From positions 124,001 to 188,000 of the forward strand of contig NZ_APHW01000021.1 of assembly GCF_002741985.1 (NCBI RefSeq): a stretch of DNA of 64,000 nucleotides, written 5' to 3'. Positions 9,302-18,468 of the stretch are shown here, in pieces. Position 1 is the first letter of the stretch. Every line of letters begins with the position of its first letter. A program made the translations under genes and the position numbers. The notes under the pieces are model-generated. The model was not told the DNA's origin, searched no databases, and saw only the letters and a list, made by a program, of their open reading frames with translations. The DNA comes from Vibrio rotiferianus CAIM 577 = LMG 21460 (lineage in GTDB: Bacteria; Pseudomonadota; Gammaproteobacteria; Enterobacterales; Vibrionaceae).

Positions 9302-9757
9302 TTATTTCTCCCAGCGCTGCGCTGCTTGATGATCGGTATCTCGCGATTCAATCCAACGGTTTTCACTGGTGGTGCGTTCTTTTTTCCAGAATGGTGCTTT
9401 GGTCTTTAGAAAGTCCATAATGAACTCGCAAGCATCAAATGCCGCACCACGGTGTGCACTGGACACACCAACAAAAACAATTTGGTCACCTGTATCGAGA
9501 TCACCAATACGGTGAATAACGCGCACACCTAACAAAGGCCAACGTGATTCCGCTTCATCGCAGATGTCGATCAGGCTTTTCTCCGTCATACCCGGATAAT
9601 GCTCTAGGTGAAGACCAACCACGTTATCACCAAGGTTCATATCACGAACTTTACCGATAAAGGTAACTACCGCACCAGAGGCCGTGCCTTCTGATAGACG
9701 TTGGTACTCTTGATCGACCGAAAAGTCTTCAGCTTGTACAGAAACGCGAGGATCCAT
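9302..9757 (-). CDS. moaE: Molybdopterin synthase catalytic subunit MoaE
   Basis: Large subunit of molybdopterin synthase, 151 residues, the normal length. With thiocarboxylated MoaD it inserts the dithiolene sulfurs into precursor Z (cPMP). Diagnostic segments are VVTFIGKVRDMN near residue 30, the HRIGDL and SSAHRGAAFDACEFIMDFLK region, and the lysine-rich active-site loop KAPFWKKE. It is the last gene of moaABCDE and starts one base after the moaD stop, which points to coupled translation of the two synthase subunits. Confidence 0.95.
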   Translation of the reverse strand: MDPRVSVQAEDFSVDQEYQRLSEGTASGAVVTFIGKVRDMNLGDNVVGLHLEHYPGMTEKSLIDICDEAESRWPLLGVRVIHRIGDLDTGDQIVFVGVSSAHRGAAFDACEFIMDFLKTKAPFWKKERTTSENRWIESRDTDHQAAQRWEK

Positions 9758-9758
9758 A

Positions 9759-10016
9759 TTAGCCCCCTGTTACTGGTGGAAAGAAGGCAACTTCATCGCC
9801 CGCTTTCACTACAGTGTCTAAAGGTACGATAGACTGGTTTACCGCAGCCAGTAACTTGCCTGGTTCTAGCGCTAAATCCCACTTGCCTTCTTTGTCAGCC
9901 CCCGACTCAACAAGGTGAGCTCGAATGGCTTCTACATTATCAAACTGGCCTTCAAGTTCTAGACCATCCATACCAACTAGCTCTCGCGTTTGAGCAAAGA
10001 AAAGTACTTTAATCAT
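9759..10016 (-). CDS. moaD: Molybdopterin synthase sulfur carrier subunit MoaD
   Basis: Ubiquitin-fold sulfur carrier of 85 residues that ends in the required Gly-Gly (FFPPVTGG). The terminal Gly is adenylated by MoeB and thiocarboxylated before sulfur transfer to cPMP in MoaE. The N-terminus [20 protein letters not shown] is typical. Its ATG overlaps the moaC stop by one base, so the gene is embedded in the moa operon. Confidence 0.94.
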   Translation of the reverse strand: MIKVLFFAQTRELVGMDGLELEGQFDNVEAIRAHLVESGADKEGKWDLALEPGKLLAAVNQSIVPLDTVVKAGDEVAFFPPVTGG

Positions 10017-10492
10017 TATTCCGCCTTGAAGTGTCCTGATTTACCGCCCGTCTTCTCTAGTAGACGAACTTGTTCAATAACCATATCTTTCTGCACCGCT
10101 TTACACATATCGTAAATCGTTAAAGCTGCCACTGAAGCCGCCGTCAGCGCTTCCATTTCCACGCCTGTTTTACCCGCTAGCTTACATACAGATTCGATAC
10201 GTACTTTGTTTTCTGCTTCTATAGCTTCCAGTTGAACTTCAACCTTAGAAAGCAACAGAGGATGACAAAGAGGAATCAAATCCCATGTTTTCTTAGCAGC
10301 TTGAATACCAGCAATACGAGCAGTCGCAAACACATCACCTTTGTGGTGTTGGCCTGAAACAATAAGTTGTAGTGTTTCTGGAGCCATATGCACGAACGCT
10401 TCAGCACGTGCTTCACGAACGGTTTCTGCTTTTGCTGATACGTCTACCATGTTAGCTTCGCCAGACGCGTTGATATGTGTAAATTGGGTCAT
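10016..10492 (-). CDS. moaC: Cyclic pyranopterin monophosphate synthase MoaC
   Basis: 158-residue cytoplasmic enzyme acting with MoaA in the first step of molybdenum cofactor synthesis, turning the MoaA product into cPMP. The highly conserved [16 protein letters not shown] segment and [20 protein letters not shown] are both present, with the active-site Lys in MCKAVQKDM. Length is standard. It lies 26 bases after moaB. Confidence 0.95.
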   Translation of the reverse strand: MTQFTHINASGEANMVDVSAKAETVREARAEAFVHMAPETLQLIVSGQHHKGDVFATARIAGIQAAKKTWDLIPLCHPLLLSKVEVQLEAIEAENKVRIESVCKLAGKTGVEMEALTAASVAALTIYDMCKAVQKDMVIEQVRLLEKTGGKSGHFKAE

Positions 10493-10518
10493 TGTTTTTC
10501 CTTCGCTTTTAGGAAAGG

Positions 10519-11031
10519 TTATACAGATAGGTGTGGCATGAAGTTACAAGGACGGTGGCTTGCATCTAGCTGTTGCTTGATGATCTTCGTCCAACCAGTA
10601 CGGCACGCACCAGTAGAACCCGGCATCGCGAAGATAACGGTATGGTTAGCAAAGCCTGCAATCGCGCGAGATTGAATCGTTGAAGTACCAATCTCTTCGT
10701 AAGAAACCAAGCGGAATAGTTCACCGAAGCCTTCTACTTCTTTATCAAATAGCGGCTTAAGTGCTTCTGGCGTGCTATCACGTGAAGTGAAACCTGTACC
10801 GCCTGTGATCATGATTGCTTGTACATTTTCGTCAGCAATCCACTGAGAAACGATCGCACGGATCTTGTACATGTCATCGATAACGATTTGTTTATCGACA
10901 ACGTTGTGACCCGCTTCTTTCGCGTGCTCAACGAGGTAACCACCAGAAGTGTCGTTTTCTTCAGTACGAGTGTCAGATACCGTTAGAACGGCAATGTTTG
11001 CAGGTTGAAATTTGCTTTCAGCGTGACCCAT
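10519..11031 (-). CDS. moaB: Molybdenum cofactor biosynthesis protein MoaB
   Basis: 170-residue MogA/MoaB-fold protein. Binding-site motifs are [20 protein letters not shown] near the N-terminus and [20 protein letters not shown] in the middle, followed by [14 protein letters not shown]. The family binds molybdopterin and may adenylate it; in enteric bacteria MogA does the main job and MoaB appears partly redundant. It sits between moaA and moaC in operon order A-B-C-D-E as in E. coli. Confidence 0.93.
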   Translation of the reverse strand: MGHAESKFQPANIAVLTVSDTRTEENDTSGGYLVEHAKEAGHNVVDKQIVIDDMYKIRAIVSQWIADENVQAIMITGGTGFTSRDSTPEALKPLFDKEVEGFGELFRLVSYEEIGTSTIQSRAIAGFANHTVIFAMPGSTGACRTGWTKIIKQQLDASHRPCNFMPHLSV

Positions 11032-11131
11032 TTGTTCACCTATTCTCTAATTTGCTTTTGATACGCAGGGTATCGATTCTGGAAAAATCATCAGAAGCCA
11101 CGTCAGCTCCCGATGTAAAATCTGATTGGAA

Positions 11132-12121
11132 TTAGCCGCCGATAGACGCAAGATGTGGCGTCATACCTGTATTGCCATCGTGCAAGAAGTGACTAACGGA
11201 TTTCGTTTGCAGCTGCGCTTGAATACGTTCAATCAATTCTTCCTCTTGCTCGTCACGTTCTAATAGGTCACGTAATTCCACGCCATGCTCACCGAACAGA
11301 CATAGATGCAGTTTACCCATAGCCGATACACGAAGTCGGTTACAGCTCTCACAGAAGTCTTTCTCATACGGCATGATTAGGCCAATTTCACCCTTATAAT
11401 CTGGATGAACAAATACCTGTGCAGGACCATCATTATGAGAACGTACTTTAAGTAACCAACCGTTGGCGATTAATTGATTTCGGATTGCCACACCAGAGAC
11501 ATGATGCTTGGCAAACAGATCATCCATTTCTCCCGTCTGCATTAATTCTATAAAACGCAGTTGGATGGGACGATCTTTAATCCAGTTAAGGAAAGCAGGT
11601 AGCTCGTTGTGGTTGAGGTCTTTCATCAGTACCACATTCACTTTGACTTGTTCATAACCCACTTCGAACGCACGTTCGATACCATTCATCACCTCAGTGA
11701 ACTTATTTTCACCTGTAATTTGATGGAACATACGTGGGTCAAGACTATCCACACTCACGTTAATGTGCGTGAGGCCAGCGTCATGCCAGTCCGCCACTTG
11801 CTTCGCCATGCGGTAGCCGTTAGTCGTTGTCGCGACTTTTTTGATACCCGGCGTGGTTGCGACTGAGTGAATAATGTCAGTAAAGTCTTTGCGTAAACTC
11901 GGCTCACCACCTGTGATACGTACCTTTGAGGTACCACAATCAGCAAACGCTTTGACGACACGTTTGATCTCAGGGAGAGATAAAAAAGACGAGTTTTTAT
12001 TGCCCGATGGCTTATAGCCGTCAGGAAGGCAATAGGTACATTTGAAATTACATACGTCGGTCACAGACAGACGCAAGTAATAGAACTTACGATGAAATTT
12101 GTCTTCGAATTGTTGCGCCAC
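11132..12121 (-). CDS. moaA: GTP 3',8-cyclase MoaA (radical SAM)
   Basis: Radical SAM enzyme that opens molybdenum cofactor synthesis by rearranging GTP. The first 4Fe-4S site is CNFKCTYC (Cys at about 24, 28, 31). The C-terminal second cluster uses [20 protein letters not shown], and the protein ends in the required Gly-Gly (HLASIGG). I place the start at the GTG at 12121, giving 329 residues with N-terminus [19 protein letters not shown] and a GGAAAGG ribosome site. The TTG 15 bases upstream lies inside that ribosome site. The leader upstream folds like a Moco riboswitch. First gene of moaABCDE. Confidence 0.95.
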   Translation of the reverse strand: MAQQFEDKFHRKFYYLRLSVTDVCNFKCTYCLPDGYKPSGNKNSSFLSLPEIKRVVKAFADCGTSKVRITGGEPSLRKDFTDIIHSVATTPGIKKVATTTNGYRMAKQVADWHDAGLTHINVSVDSLDPRMFHQITGENKFTEVMNGIERAFEVGYEQVKVNVVLMKDLNHNELPAFLNWIKDRPIQLRFIELMQTGEMDDLFAKHHVSGVAIRNQLIANGWLLKVRSHNDGPAQVFVHPDYKGEIGLIMPYEKDFCESCNRLRVSAMGKLHLCLFGEHGVELRDLLERDEQEEELIERIQAQLQTKSVSHFLHDGNTGMTPHLASIGG

Positions 12122-12129
12122 GGAACACC

Positions 12130-12240
12130 TTTCCAAACACGGGAGGCATAATCATTTCCAATTATGCCCTTGTGACAGAATGTCACTGGCTCAAAATGCT
12201 TATCCTTGGACTTAGCATAGTAAGCTCGGAGTTATGGCAA
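12130..12240 (-). promoter_or_regulatory. Candidate Moco RNA (molybdenum cofactor riboswitch) in the moaA leader
   Basis: The minus-strand leader of moaA is heavily structured. An 8-bp perfect stem GGCATAAT/ATTATGCC sits at 12145-12168. A 6-bp perfect stem GTGACA/TGTCAC sits at 12172-12186. Conserved-looking single-strand pieces flank them: ACTCCGAGC near 12230, then GCCTCCC just before the ribosome site. The moaA leader is the known home of the Moco RNA motif in gammaproteobacteria. The identification is from position, helices and remembered consensus, not from a covariance search. Confidence 0.6.
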
Positions 12241-12423
12241 CCAGCACTATAATATAAGCACTTGGTAGCTTTGCCGTGTAAAATACTTAATATTCGTAAT
12301 GGAATCTAGCCTTAATCGATAAAAATCTCTGTAGAAACACAATTTACTTCCTAGTGAGTACACGGCTATTACTCAATAAGATAAATTGTAGTCGGTTATG
12401 ACAAAAAATATTAGAAGAACACG

Positions 12424-13314
12424 ATGAAAATCTATAACGACAAAAAGGTTGCTGCGGTTGGCGGTGGCCATGGTCTAGGTCGAATGCTATCGGCTTTGAA
12501 AGACTTCGGCGAAAATGCAACCGGAATTGTAGCAACAACAGATAATGGTGGCTCAACTGGGCGAATTCGTCATTGCCAAGGCGGTATTGCTTGGGGAGAT
12601 ACACGTAATTGCATCAACCAGCTCATCACGGAGCCTTCTATCAGCTCAATGATGTTTGAATATCGTTTTCGTGGCGCTGGCGAACTTGATGGACATAACC
12701 TAGGTAATCTAATGTTGACGGCTTTAGATCACCTATCAGTGCGGCCTCTTGATGCTATCAACTTGATCCGCAACATGCTGAAAGTAGACGTCAACATCTT
12801 ACCGATGTCAGAGCACCCATCTGACCTGACAGCACTTGCGGTTGACGGCCAACTAGTAACTGGTGAAACCAATGTAGACGAGATGAACAAAGAACTGCGT
12901 CGTCTCGATCTTTCTCCAGAAGTCCCTGCGACAAAAGAAGCGATCACAGCTCTAGAACAGGCTGATGCAATCATCCTAGGCCCAGGCAGTTTTCTAACCA
13001 GCATAATGCCACCTTTGCTACTTCCGGAACTTGGGAAAGCCATTGCGAATAACCATAGTGCTAAACTTATATTCGTTGCCAACTTGAGCCCTGAATTTGG
13101 TCCCGCTGGCTTAATGTCTTTGAGACAGAAATTAGAATGGTGTGAGCGCGCCTGCCAAGGAAGAAAGATTGACGTAGTTTTGGCGGAAGATGCGGATGAT
13201 GAGGTAAATGCACACTGGAATGTTGTCACACAATCACTTGCTTCTACCAATCGAGATTGGCGACATGATCGTGATAAGTTAAAACAAGCGATTGTTGACC
13301 AATTAACGCTATAA
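12424..13314 (+). CDS. ybhK: YvcK/YbhK family protein (CofD-like, UDP-GlcNAc-binding)
   Basis: 296-residue cytoplasmic protein of the CofD-like superfamily. The nucleotide-binding N-terminus is KKVAAVGGGHGLGRMLSAL, followed by ATTDNGGSTGRIR and GDTRNCI. The middle part has AGELDGHNLGNLMLTAL, and later GPGSFLTSIMPPLLLPEL. YvcK proteins bind UDP-GlcNAc and affect cell-wall and central metabolism; the older name is gluconeogenesis factor. It is divergent from moaA, the same arrangement as ybhK-moaA in E. coli. A strong terminator follows. Confidence 0.88.
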   Translation: MKIYNDKKVAAVGGGHGLGRMLSALKDFGENATGIVATTDNGGSTGRIRHCQGGIAWGDTRNCINQLITEPSISSMMFEYRFRGAGELDGHNLGNLMLTALDHLSVRPLDAINLIRNMLKVDVNILPMSEHPSDLTALAVDGQLVTGETNVDEMNKELRRLDLSPEVPATKEAITALEQADAIILGPGSFLTSIMPPLLLPELGKAIANNHSAKLIFVANLSPEFGPAGLMSLRQKLEWCERACQGRKIDVVLAEDADDEVNAHWNVVTQSLASTNRDWRHDRDKLKQAIVDQLTL

Positions 13315-13322
13315 GAGACATT

Positions 13323-13347
13323 AGAAAAGAGGCGCTATGCCTCTTTT
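13323..13347 (+). terminator. Terminator between ybhK and luxU (probably bidirectional)
   Basis: AAAAGAGGC pairs with GCCTCTTTT around a 5-base loop. It has T on one side and A on the other, and lies between two converging genes. Confidence 0.85.
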
Positions 13348-13360
13348 CTGTATACGTCTA

Positions 13361-13705
13361 TCATTGACCCCAGCTCAAATAAGCCTTTTGTGTAACCTTC
13401 AGCGTGTCAAGCATCATAGACACATCACCATCATGGCTTAATGACTCTCCTCGCTTCACTTTATGATCAATTTGAATCGCTAAGTCACATAAGCGGTCGG
13501 CACCAAAACTCGCCGCACTGCTCTTCAATGCATGGCTGATTTCTTTCAAATACACAAGTTGGCCATCACTGGAATCAGCGTTTAGATTGTCGACATATGA
13601 GTTCATCTCACCGAGGAAAATATCCAAAAGAATAGGAACATTTTCACTACCTATTTCATCAGACAACTCATCAATTTTTTGTTGATTTAACACTTCCTTG
13701 TTCAT
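13361..13705 (-). CDS. luxU: Quorum-sensing phosphotransfer protein LuxU
   Basis: Single-domain HPt protein of 114 residues that passes phosphate from the autoinducer sensor kinases to LuxO. The phosphorylated His lies in [20 protein letters not shown]. From the start chosen here it is His58, the position known from V. harveyi LuxU. The start is the ATG at 13705, which overlaps the luxO stop as ATGA; an in-frame start 30 bases upstream lies inside luxO and is rejected. It is co-transcribed with luxO. Confidence 0.95.
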   Translation of the reverse strand: MNKEVLNQQKIDELSDEIGSENVPILLDIFLGEMNSYVDNLNADSSDGQLVYLKEISHALKSSAASFGADRLCDLAIQIDHKVKRGESLSHDGDVSMMLDTLKVTQKAYLSWGQ

Positions 13706-15102
13706 GCCTTTTTCTGCTCTTCGGTTTGATTCCAAGTTTGGAGCTTACGATAAATCGTTGAAGGGCTTACATCCAAATACCCAGCAGCTCTCGGTATATT
13801 GCCATCGCAAGCCTCTATAGCCTGTTCAATGGCGGACTTCTCTGTCATCCACAACGGTATAATATCAGAAGCAGAAAAACTCTCGATTTCAACGGCTCTT
13901 GGCATTGGTGTCTTAGTCATTGGCGCGTTCAATGGTGGCGGTAACATGTCTAAAGAAATCTCTTTACCGCTGTTCAAGACAACAATGTTACGTAACACGT
14001 TTTGCAATTGGCGAACGTTTCCAGGCCATTCGTAATCATTGAATCGCTCTATTACCTCTGGAGAGAAACGTACAAAGCTCTTCCCTTCTTCATGCGACAT
14101 GTAGCCAAGCAATGAATAAGCAATTTCAATTACATCTTCACCACGTTCACGTAGTGGTGGGAGGTGTAATGGAATTACGTACAAACGATAGTAAAGGTCT
14201 TCACGGAAACGGCCTTCTTGAACCTCTTTCCATGGGTCGCGGTTGGTCGCACACACAAAGCGCACGTCTACGCTCTTCATTTTAGAAGAACCGACCTTTT
14301 GGAACGTACCCGTTTGAATAAAACGCAATAACTTAGTTTGAAGATCCAAGTCCATTTCACACAGCTCATCAAGGAACAGCGTGCCGCCATCAGCCAGTTC
14401 TGCCGCACCTTGTCGATCATTAGCCGCACCGGTGAAAGCACCTTTTACGTGACCAAACAGTTCACTTTCAATAAGGTCTTTCGGAATTGCTGCACAGTTG
14501 ATGGCGATAAACGGCTTATCTCCACGCTTACTTGCTGCGTGAATCGCCTCCGCACACACTTCTTTACCCGTGCCACTTTCACCAGTAATGAAAATGCTCG
14601 CCTTACTGCTCGCAGCAGAATCAATAGTGCGGTAAACCTGCTGCATGGTTTGGCTACTGCCAATAAAGCCTTGATAATTTTGATTGCCAGGGTTGTCAGC
14701 TTCATTCTTTAATTTGGTTGCTTTGCGGATCGCATTATTCACCGTGACACGCAATCGGTCGGCTTCGCAGGGCTTAATTAAAAAATCTTGGGAACCATGA
14801 CGCATTGCCTCTACGGCCGTATCAATAGAGCCGTGTGCCGTCATAAAAATGATCGGGACGTCTGGGTTACTCTCTTTAACCGCATGGAGAACATCCATAC
14901 CTGTCATATCGGGTAGACGCAGATCCAGCAGAATTAAATCTGGGATTCGGTGCTTTAAGCTGTCAATAGCATCACGCCCAGTGCCAACGATATTAATATC
15001 AATACCAAGAGGTGTTAGATAGGAGCGATATAACGCTGCGACGGATGCGGTGTCTTCGACCATCAATAGATAGCGAGACTTTTGACCTTCATTAGATTGC
15101 AT
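13702..15102 (-). CDS. luxO: Quorum-sensing sigma-54 response regulator LuxO
   Basis: Central regulator of Vibrio quorum sensing. Phospho-LuxO with sigma-54 switches on Qrr small RNAs at low cell density. Domains: receiver (about 10-125, phospho-Asp in [14 protein letters not shown]), AAA+ (Walker A GESGTGKE at 174-181, GAFTGA loop for sigma-54 contact, Walker [13 protein letters not shown]), and a Fis-type helix-turn-helix at the C-terminus ([20 protein letters not shown]). Asp60 here equals Asp47 of V. harveyi LuxO if the start is the internal ATG at 15063 (453 residues). The upstream ATG at 15102 has a TAGG ribosome site and the internal one has none obvious, so I keep the longer form but the start is open. 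A Qrr gene lies divergent. Confidence 0.95.
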   Translation of the reverse strand: MQSNEGQKSRYLLMVEDTASVAALYRSYLTPLGIDINIVGTGRDAIDSLKHRIPDLILLDLRLPDMTGMDVLHAVKESNPDVPIIFMTAHGSIDTAVEAMRHGSQDFLIKPCEADRLRVTVNNAIRKATKLKNEADNPGNQNYQGFIGSSQTMQQVYRTIDSAASSKASIFITGESGTGKEVCAEAIHAASKRGDKPFIAINCAAIPKDLIESELFGHVKGAFTGAANDRQGAAELADGGTLFLDELCEMDLDLQTKLLRFIQTGTFQKVGSSKMKSVDVRFVCATNRDPWKEVQEGRFREDLYYRLYVIPLHLPPLRERGEDVIEIAYSLLGYMSHEEGKSFVRFSPEVIERFNDYEWPGNVRQLQNVLRNIVVLNSGKEISLDMLPPPLNAPMTKTPMPRAVEIESFSASDIIPLWMTEKSAIEQAIEACDGNIPRAAGYLDVSPSTIYRKLQTWNQTEEQKKA

Positions 15103-15150
15103 AACCTAGCCAATTTATCGTTGTGTTTTAAATAATAATCGCATTACGCT

Positions 15151-15163
15151 TTGCATTTTGCAA
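15151..15163. promoter_or_regulatory. LuxO operator in the luxO-qrr intergenic region
   Basis: TTGCATTTTGCAA is a perfect inverted repeat fitting the described LuxO site pattern TTGCA-N3-TGCAA. It lies about 65 bases upstream of the sigma-54 promoter of qrr and about 48 bases from the luxO start. It can therefore serve both activation of qrr and autorepression of luxOU. Confidence 0.75.
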
Positions 15164-15227
15164 ATAAACAATCGTAATAAAATGAAATGCTAAATTAGGA
15201 AAGTATACAGATCAATGAGATGAAGAA

Positions 15228-15242
15228 TGGCACGATGTATGC
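15228..15242 (+). promoter_or_regulatory. Sigma-54 promoter of the Qrr small RNA
   Basis: TGGCAC-N5-ATGC matches the -24/-12 consensus, with GG at 15229-15230 and GC at 15241-15242. It predicts a transcript start at about 15254, exactly at the first bases of the Qrr RNA. Confidence 0.85.
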
Positions 15243-15253
15243 GTTACATAATG

Positions 15254-15347
15254 TGACCCCTCGGGTCACCTAGCCAACTGACGTTGTTTGTGAATTCTAT
15301 ATTCACGCAATGAGCCAATAGACCCGACTGCCTATTGGCTTTTTTTT
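15254..15347 (+). ncRNA. qrr1: Qrr quorum-regulatory small RNA (Qrr1-type locus)
   Basis: A roughly 94-nt Hfq-dependent RNA made when LuxO is phosphorylated; it represses luxR-type master regulators. The 5' stem is TGACCCCTCGGGTCA. The conserved target-pairing core follows (CTAGCCAACTGACGTTGTTT), then a second stem (GTGAAT...ATTCAC). The 3' terminator stem is GCCAATAG/CTATTGGC with eight T at 15340-15347. It is divergent from luxO, as for qrr1 in other vibrios. Numbering as qrr1 rests on that location. Confidence 0.95.
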
Positions 15348-15458
15348 GTCTTCGATTCAAGAGTGCCGAATCACCCAAGTACACTAAATATTCAATCCTA
15401 AGTATTGAAACATGCGCACTTGGGCATTTTGTCGGTAATCAAATTACCGCTAATCAGG

Positions 15459-17489
15459 CTAACTATTTGCAATGAACTGCGCGCGTAACTTCTCAATCTC
15501 ATCGCGTTTTTGGGCAGCCAACTCAAACTCAAGATCTTGGGCGTGTTGGTACATCGCCGCTTCCAAGCGACTGATCTCTTTCTCCAACTGCTGCGGAGAC
15601 ATAATCTCGTAGGTTTGCGAAGGCTCAGCTACTTTCGATAACGGTACTTGCTTATTGTTACGCTGACGCTTCGACTTAGTGATATCCCCTAGCTCCATAA
15701 TATCTTTGATATTACGTTTCAGAGCTTGTGGCTCAATACCCATCTTCTCATTGTAAGCTCGCTGTTTTTCACGACGGCGGTCGGTTTCGTCCATCGCCTT
15801 TTTCATCGACTTGGTGATCGAATCCGCATACAGAATTGCTTTACCTTCGAGGTTACGTGCCGCTCGTCCAATCGTCTGAATCAGGGAGCGTTCAGATCGC
15901 AAGAAGCCCTCTTTATCCGCATCAAGAATCGCTACTAATGAGACTTCTGGCATGTCCAGGCCTTCTCGTAATAAGTTGATGCCCACCAGCACATCAAACT
16001 CACCTAAGCGAAGATCACGGATAATCTCGACACGCTCTACCGTATCGATATCAGAGTGAAGGTAGCGAACTCTAACATCATGCTCATGCAGGTACTCGGT
16101 TAAGTCTTCCGCCATGCGCTTAGTTAGTGTCGTTACCAGAACACGCTCCTCTTTCGCAGAACGGATTCGAATCTCAGACAACAGATCATCGACTTGAGTG
16201 GCAACTGGGCGAACTTCTAACTCAGGGTCGAGTAGACCTGTTGGACGCACAACCTGATCAGCTATCTCGTCGGCTGATTTTTCCAGCTCATAATTACCAG
16301 GTGTTGCCGAGACAAATATCGTCTGCGGCGAAATCGCTTCGAATTCTTCAAACTTCATCGGACGGTTATCCAACGCTGAAGGCAGGCGGAAACCAAACTC
16401 AACCAGTGTTTCTTTACGGGAACGGTCACCTTTATACATCGCGCCAATTTGCGGAACCGTCACGTGGGACTCATCGATGATCAGCAAACCATCGTGAGGC
16501 AAATAATCAAATAGTGTCGGTGGCGGCTCACCCTCAGCACGGCCACTCAAGTAACGAGAGTAGTTTTCGATACCTGAACAGAAGCCCAGCTCGTTCATCA
16601 TCTCAATATCGAATTGAGTGCGTTGGCTGATGCGTTGTTCTTCTAGAAGCTTATTGTTATCCAGAAGCTGCTTCTTACGCACTTCAAGCTCATCTTTGAT
16701 GCTTTCAATCGCATCAAGAATACGCTCACGTGGCGTAACATAGTGCGTCTTTGGATAAATAGTATAACGCGGCAAGTCGCGCTGTTTGACCACTCCAGTC
16801 AATGGGTCGAATACGCTAATGCAATCGACTTCATCGTCAAACATCTCTACACGTACAGCATCTTGGTCTGATTCGGCCGGGAAGATGTCAATCACTTCAC
16901 CTCGAACACGGAACTGGCCACGCTCAAATGCAACGTCATTGCGTGAGTATTGCAGCTCAGCAAGGCGGCGCAGCATATCGCGCTGATCAATCACATCACC
17001 GCGACGTAAGTGCAACATCATTTGTAGATAAGATTCTGGATCACCCAAACCATAGATAGCCGATACCGACGCGACAATAATGGCATCTTTACGTTCTAGT
17101 AGTGCTTTTGTAGCGGACAAACGCATTTGTTCAATATGCGCGTTAACTGAAGCGTCTTTCTCTATAAACGTATCCGTAGTCGGAACGTATGCTTCTGGCT
17201 GGTAGTAGTCGTAGTACGACACAAAGTATTCCACCGCGTTATTGGGGAAGAAAGACTTCATTTCACCATACAATTGAGCAGCTAAGGTTTTGTTAGGGGC
17301 AAGAAGTATCGCTGGTCGCTGTGCTTCTGCGATCACATTTGCCAGTGTGAATGTTTTACCCGACCCCGTTACACCCAACAGTGTCTGATGGGCAAGACCA
17401 GCATCTAACCCTTCTAACAACTGCTTAATAGCGGTTGGCTGATCACCAGATGGCTGATATTCAGAGACCAGTTCATAAACTTTACTCAT
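15459..17489 (-). CDS. uvrB: Excinuclease ABC subunit B (UvrB)
   Basis: DNA-damage recognition helicase of nucleotide excision repair, 676 residues. Walker [11 protein letters not shown] lies near residue 40. The DNA-clamping beta-hairpin is [15 protein letters not shown], the DEAD-like box is IIDESHV, and the helicase C-terminal motif is QTIGRAARN. The C-terminal UVR motif that binds UvrC is [17 protein letters not shown]. The start is the ATG at 17489 with a GAGG ribosome site; the TTG 12 bases upstream is not needed. A near-perfect LexA box lies 29 bases upstream, so SOS induction is expected. Confidence 0.96.
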   Translation of the reverse strand: MSKVYELVSEYQPSGDQPTAIKQLLEGLDAGLAHQTLLGVTGSGKTFTLANVIAEAQRPAILLAPNKTLAAQLYGEMKSFFPNNAVEYFVSYYDYYQPEAYVPTTDTFIEKDASVNAHIEQMRLSATKALLERKDAIIVASVSAIYGLGDPESYLQMMLHLRRGDVIDQRDMLRRLAELQYSRNDVAFERGQFRVRGEVIDIFPAESDQDAVRVEMFDDEVDCISVFDPLTGVVKQRDLPRYTIYPKTHYVTPRERILDAIESIKDELEVRKKQLLDNNKLLEEQRISQRTQFDIEMMNELGFCSGIENYSRYLSGRAEGEPPPTLFDYLPHDGLLIIDESHVTVPQIGAMYKGDRSRKETLVEFGFRLPSALDNRPMKFEEFEAISPQTIFVSATPGNYELEKSADEIADQVVRPTGLLDPELEVRPVATQVDDLLSEIRIRSAKEERVLVTTLTKRMAEDLTEYLHEHDVRVRYLHSDIDTVERVEIIRDLRLGEFDVLVGINLLREGLDMPEVSLVAILDADKEGFLRSERSLIQTIGRAARNLEGKAILYADSITKSMKKAMDETDRRREKQRAYNEKMGIEPQALKRNIKDIMELGDITKSKRQRNNKQVPLSKVAEPSQTYEIMSPQQLEKEISRLEAAMYQHAQDLEFELAAQKRDEIEKLRAQFIANS

Positions 17490-17517
17490 ACCCTTCCTCA
17501 AATTTACTGCACTTTAG

Positions 17518-17533
17518 CTGTATATATATACAC
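17518..17533 (-). promoter_or_regulatory. LexA (SOS) box upstream of uvrB
   Basis: CTGTATATATATACAC matches the 16-base SOS box CTG-TATATATATA-CAG at 15 of 16 positions. It lies immediately upstream of the uvrB start region. LexA control of uvrB is well known in gammaproteobacteria. Confidence 0.85.
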
Positions 17534-17993
17534 CTTGGTAGTTTAAATCTATGCCTAATTGAATTTTATAGCGCATTGTTATGAAATTTTAAACGATGTA
17601 GTTTTTACTCTAGCCTTCTCAAAGCGAGTCTGTTATAGTCTTTCGCCCTACTCGATGACCTCCTTTGATTATCAATTTTTAGTTTCCACAACTTTTCCCC
17701 AAAATATCGTTCTACAAGCTTTTATCCCCAAAAGCCCAAATTTTATCCACCATCTTAATTCTGAGTGAAAGATAAGCGAAGCCCCTGTTTTATTTAGATT
17801 TATTCTCAATTTATTCAAATGCTTCTTCGCTTAAAAGTTGTGCAGTTTCATATAAAATGCCTTTACCCAGATCTCATCAACATAGTTATCCACAATTTTG
17901 GTGGATAAGTAACTCCAGCCCTTAACTGGCAAGGTGTACAAAAAAGTAAAGAAAAAAAACTATTCTTTTTTGCGAAAAATCTATTTTTTGGTG
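17534..17993. other. Non-coding gap with DnaA-box-like sites
   Basis: No credible gene in about 460 A+T-rich bases. It contains TTATCCACA at 17886-17894, a perfect DnaA box. Three close matches are TTATCCCCA at 17722, TTATCCACC at 17743, and TTATCCACC on the other strand at 17900-17908. Two of them form a perfect 8-bp inverted repeat around a 7-base loop (17886-17908). Whether DnaA binds is unknown. Confidence 0.4.
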
Positions 17994-18022
17994 TTGACAG
18001 AAACATAGGCGCTCGGTAAGAT
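17994..18022 (+). promoter_or_regulatory. Promoter of tRNA-Asn
   Basis: Consensus -35 TTGACA (17994-17999), a 17-base spacer and -10 TAAGAT (18017-18022) are followed by a G+C-rich discriminator (TCGCCCCGC). That layout is typical of stable-RNA promoters under stringent control. Confidence 0.85.
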
Positions 18023-18047
18023 TCGCCCCGCTTTCAAGCAAAGCAAT

Positions 18048-18123
18048 TCCTCCTTAGCTCAGTTGGTAGAGCGACGGACTGTTAATCCGCAGGTCGCTGG
18101 TTCAAGTCCAGCAGGAGGAGCCA
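18048..18123 (+). tRNA. tRNA-Asn (anticodon GTT)
   Basis: A 76-base cloverleaf. The acceptor stem TCCTCCT pairs with AGGAGGA, followed by G and an encoded CCA. The D-loop is AGCTCAGTTGGTAGAGC, the anticodon GTT is at 18081-18083, and the T-arm is CTGGTTCAAGTCCAG. Confidence 0.98.
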
Positions 18124-18133
18124 AATTCAGAGA

Positions 18134-18158
18134 AGCCGCGTCTAAGACGCGGCTTTTT
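18134..18158 (+). terminator. Terminator after tRNA-Asn
   Basis: GCCGCGTC pairs with GACGCGGC around a 3-base loop, followed by five T, 11 bases after the tRNA end. Confidence 0.9.
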
Positions 18159-18468
18159 CGTATCTAGCGATCCACCTATACAAGCTACCACCTCTCTTGC
18201 AAAAAAAGCTCTTCCCAGAAACACGCTTTTGTTCTTCCCCTGATGTTAGTTGACTACCAGCAAAGCCACGTTAAATCAGCAGCACTAATTGCGTTTTACT
18301 TTGTTAACAACCATTCACCAAACTTTTCAATTTCTTATTAATTCATCTGCTCACATCACATACACGTATAATTTTCCATCGGGTGCATAAAACCACACCG
18401 TTCTCTGGTTGTTATTGGTGTCACAAAACACGATAATATTGGGATCGGATTTTAAGAACGTAATAACT
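18159..18468 (+). other. Non-coding leader region of the rnf operon
   Basis: About 310 bases between the tRNA terminator and rnfA. It must hold the rnf promoter. A weak candidate is TTGTTA near 18408 with ATAATA about 18 bases on. An open frame from 18409 runs in frame into rnfA but lacks the conserved RnfA start and is taken as leader. Confidence 0.4.

Noticed and set aside
17559..17768. A 69-codon open frame after uvrB
   Set aside because: No ribosome site, A+T-driven composition with many Phe/Tyr/Ser, and it overlaps the DnaA-box-like region; treated as non-coding.
18409..18468. Longer N-terminus for RnfA
   Set aside because: The extra 20 residues are not RnfA-like. The ATG at 18469 gives the standard start and length.
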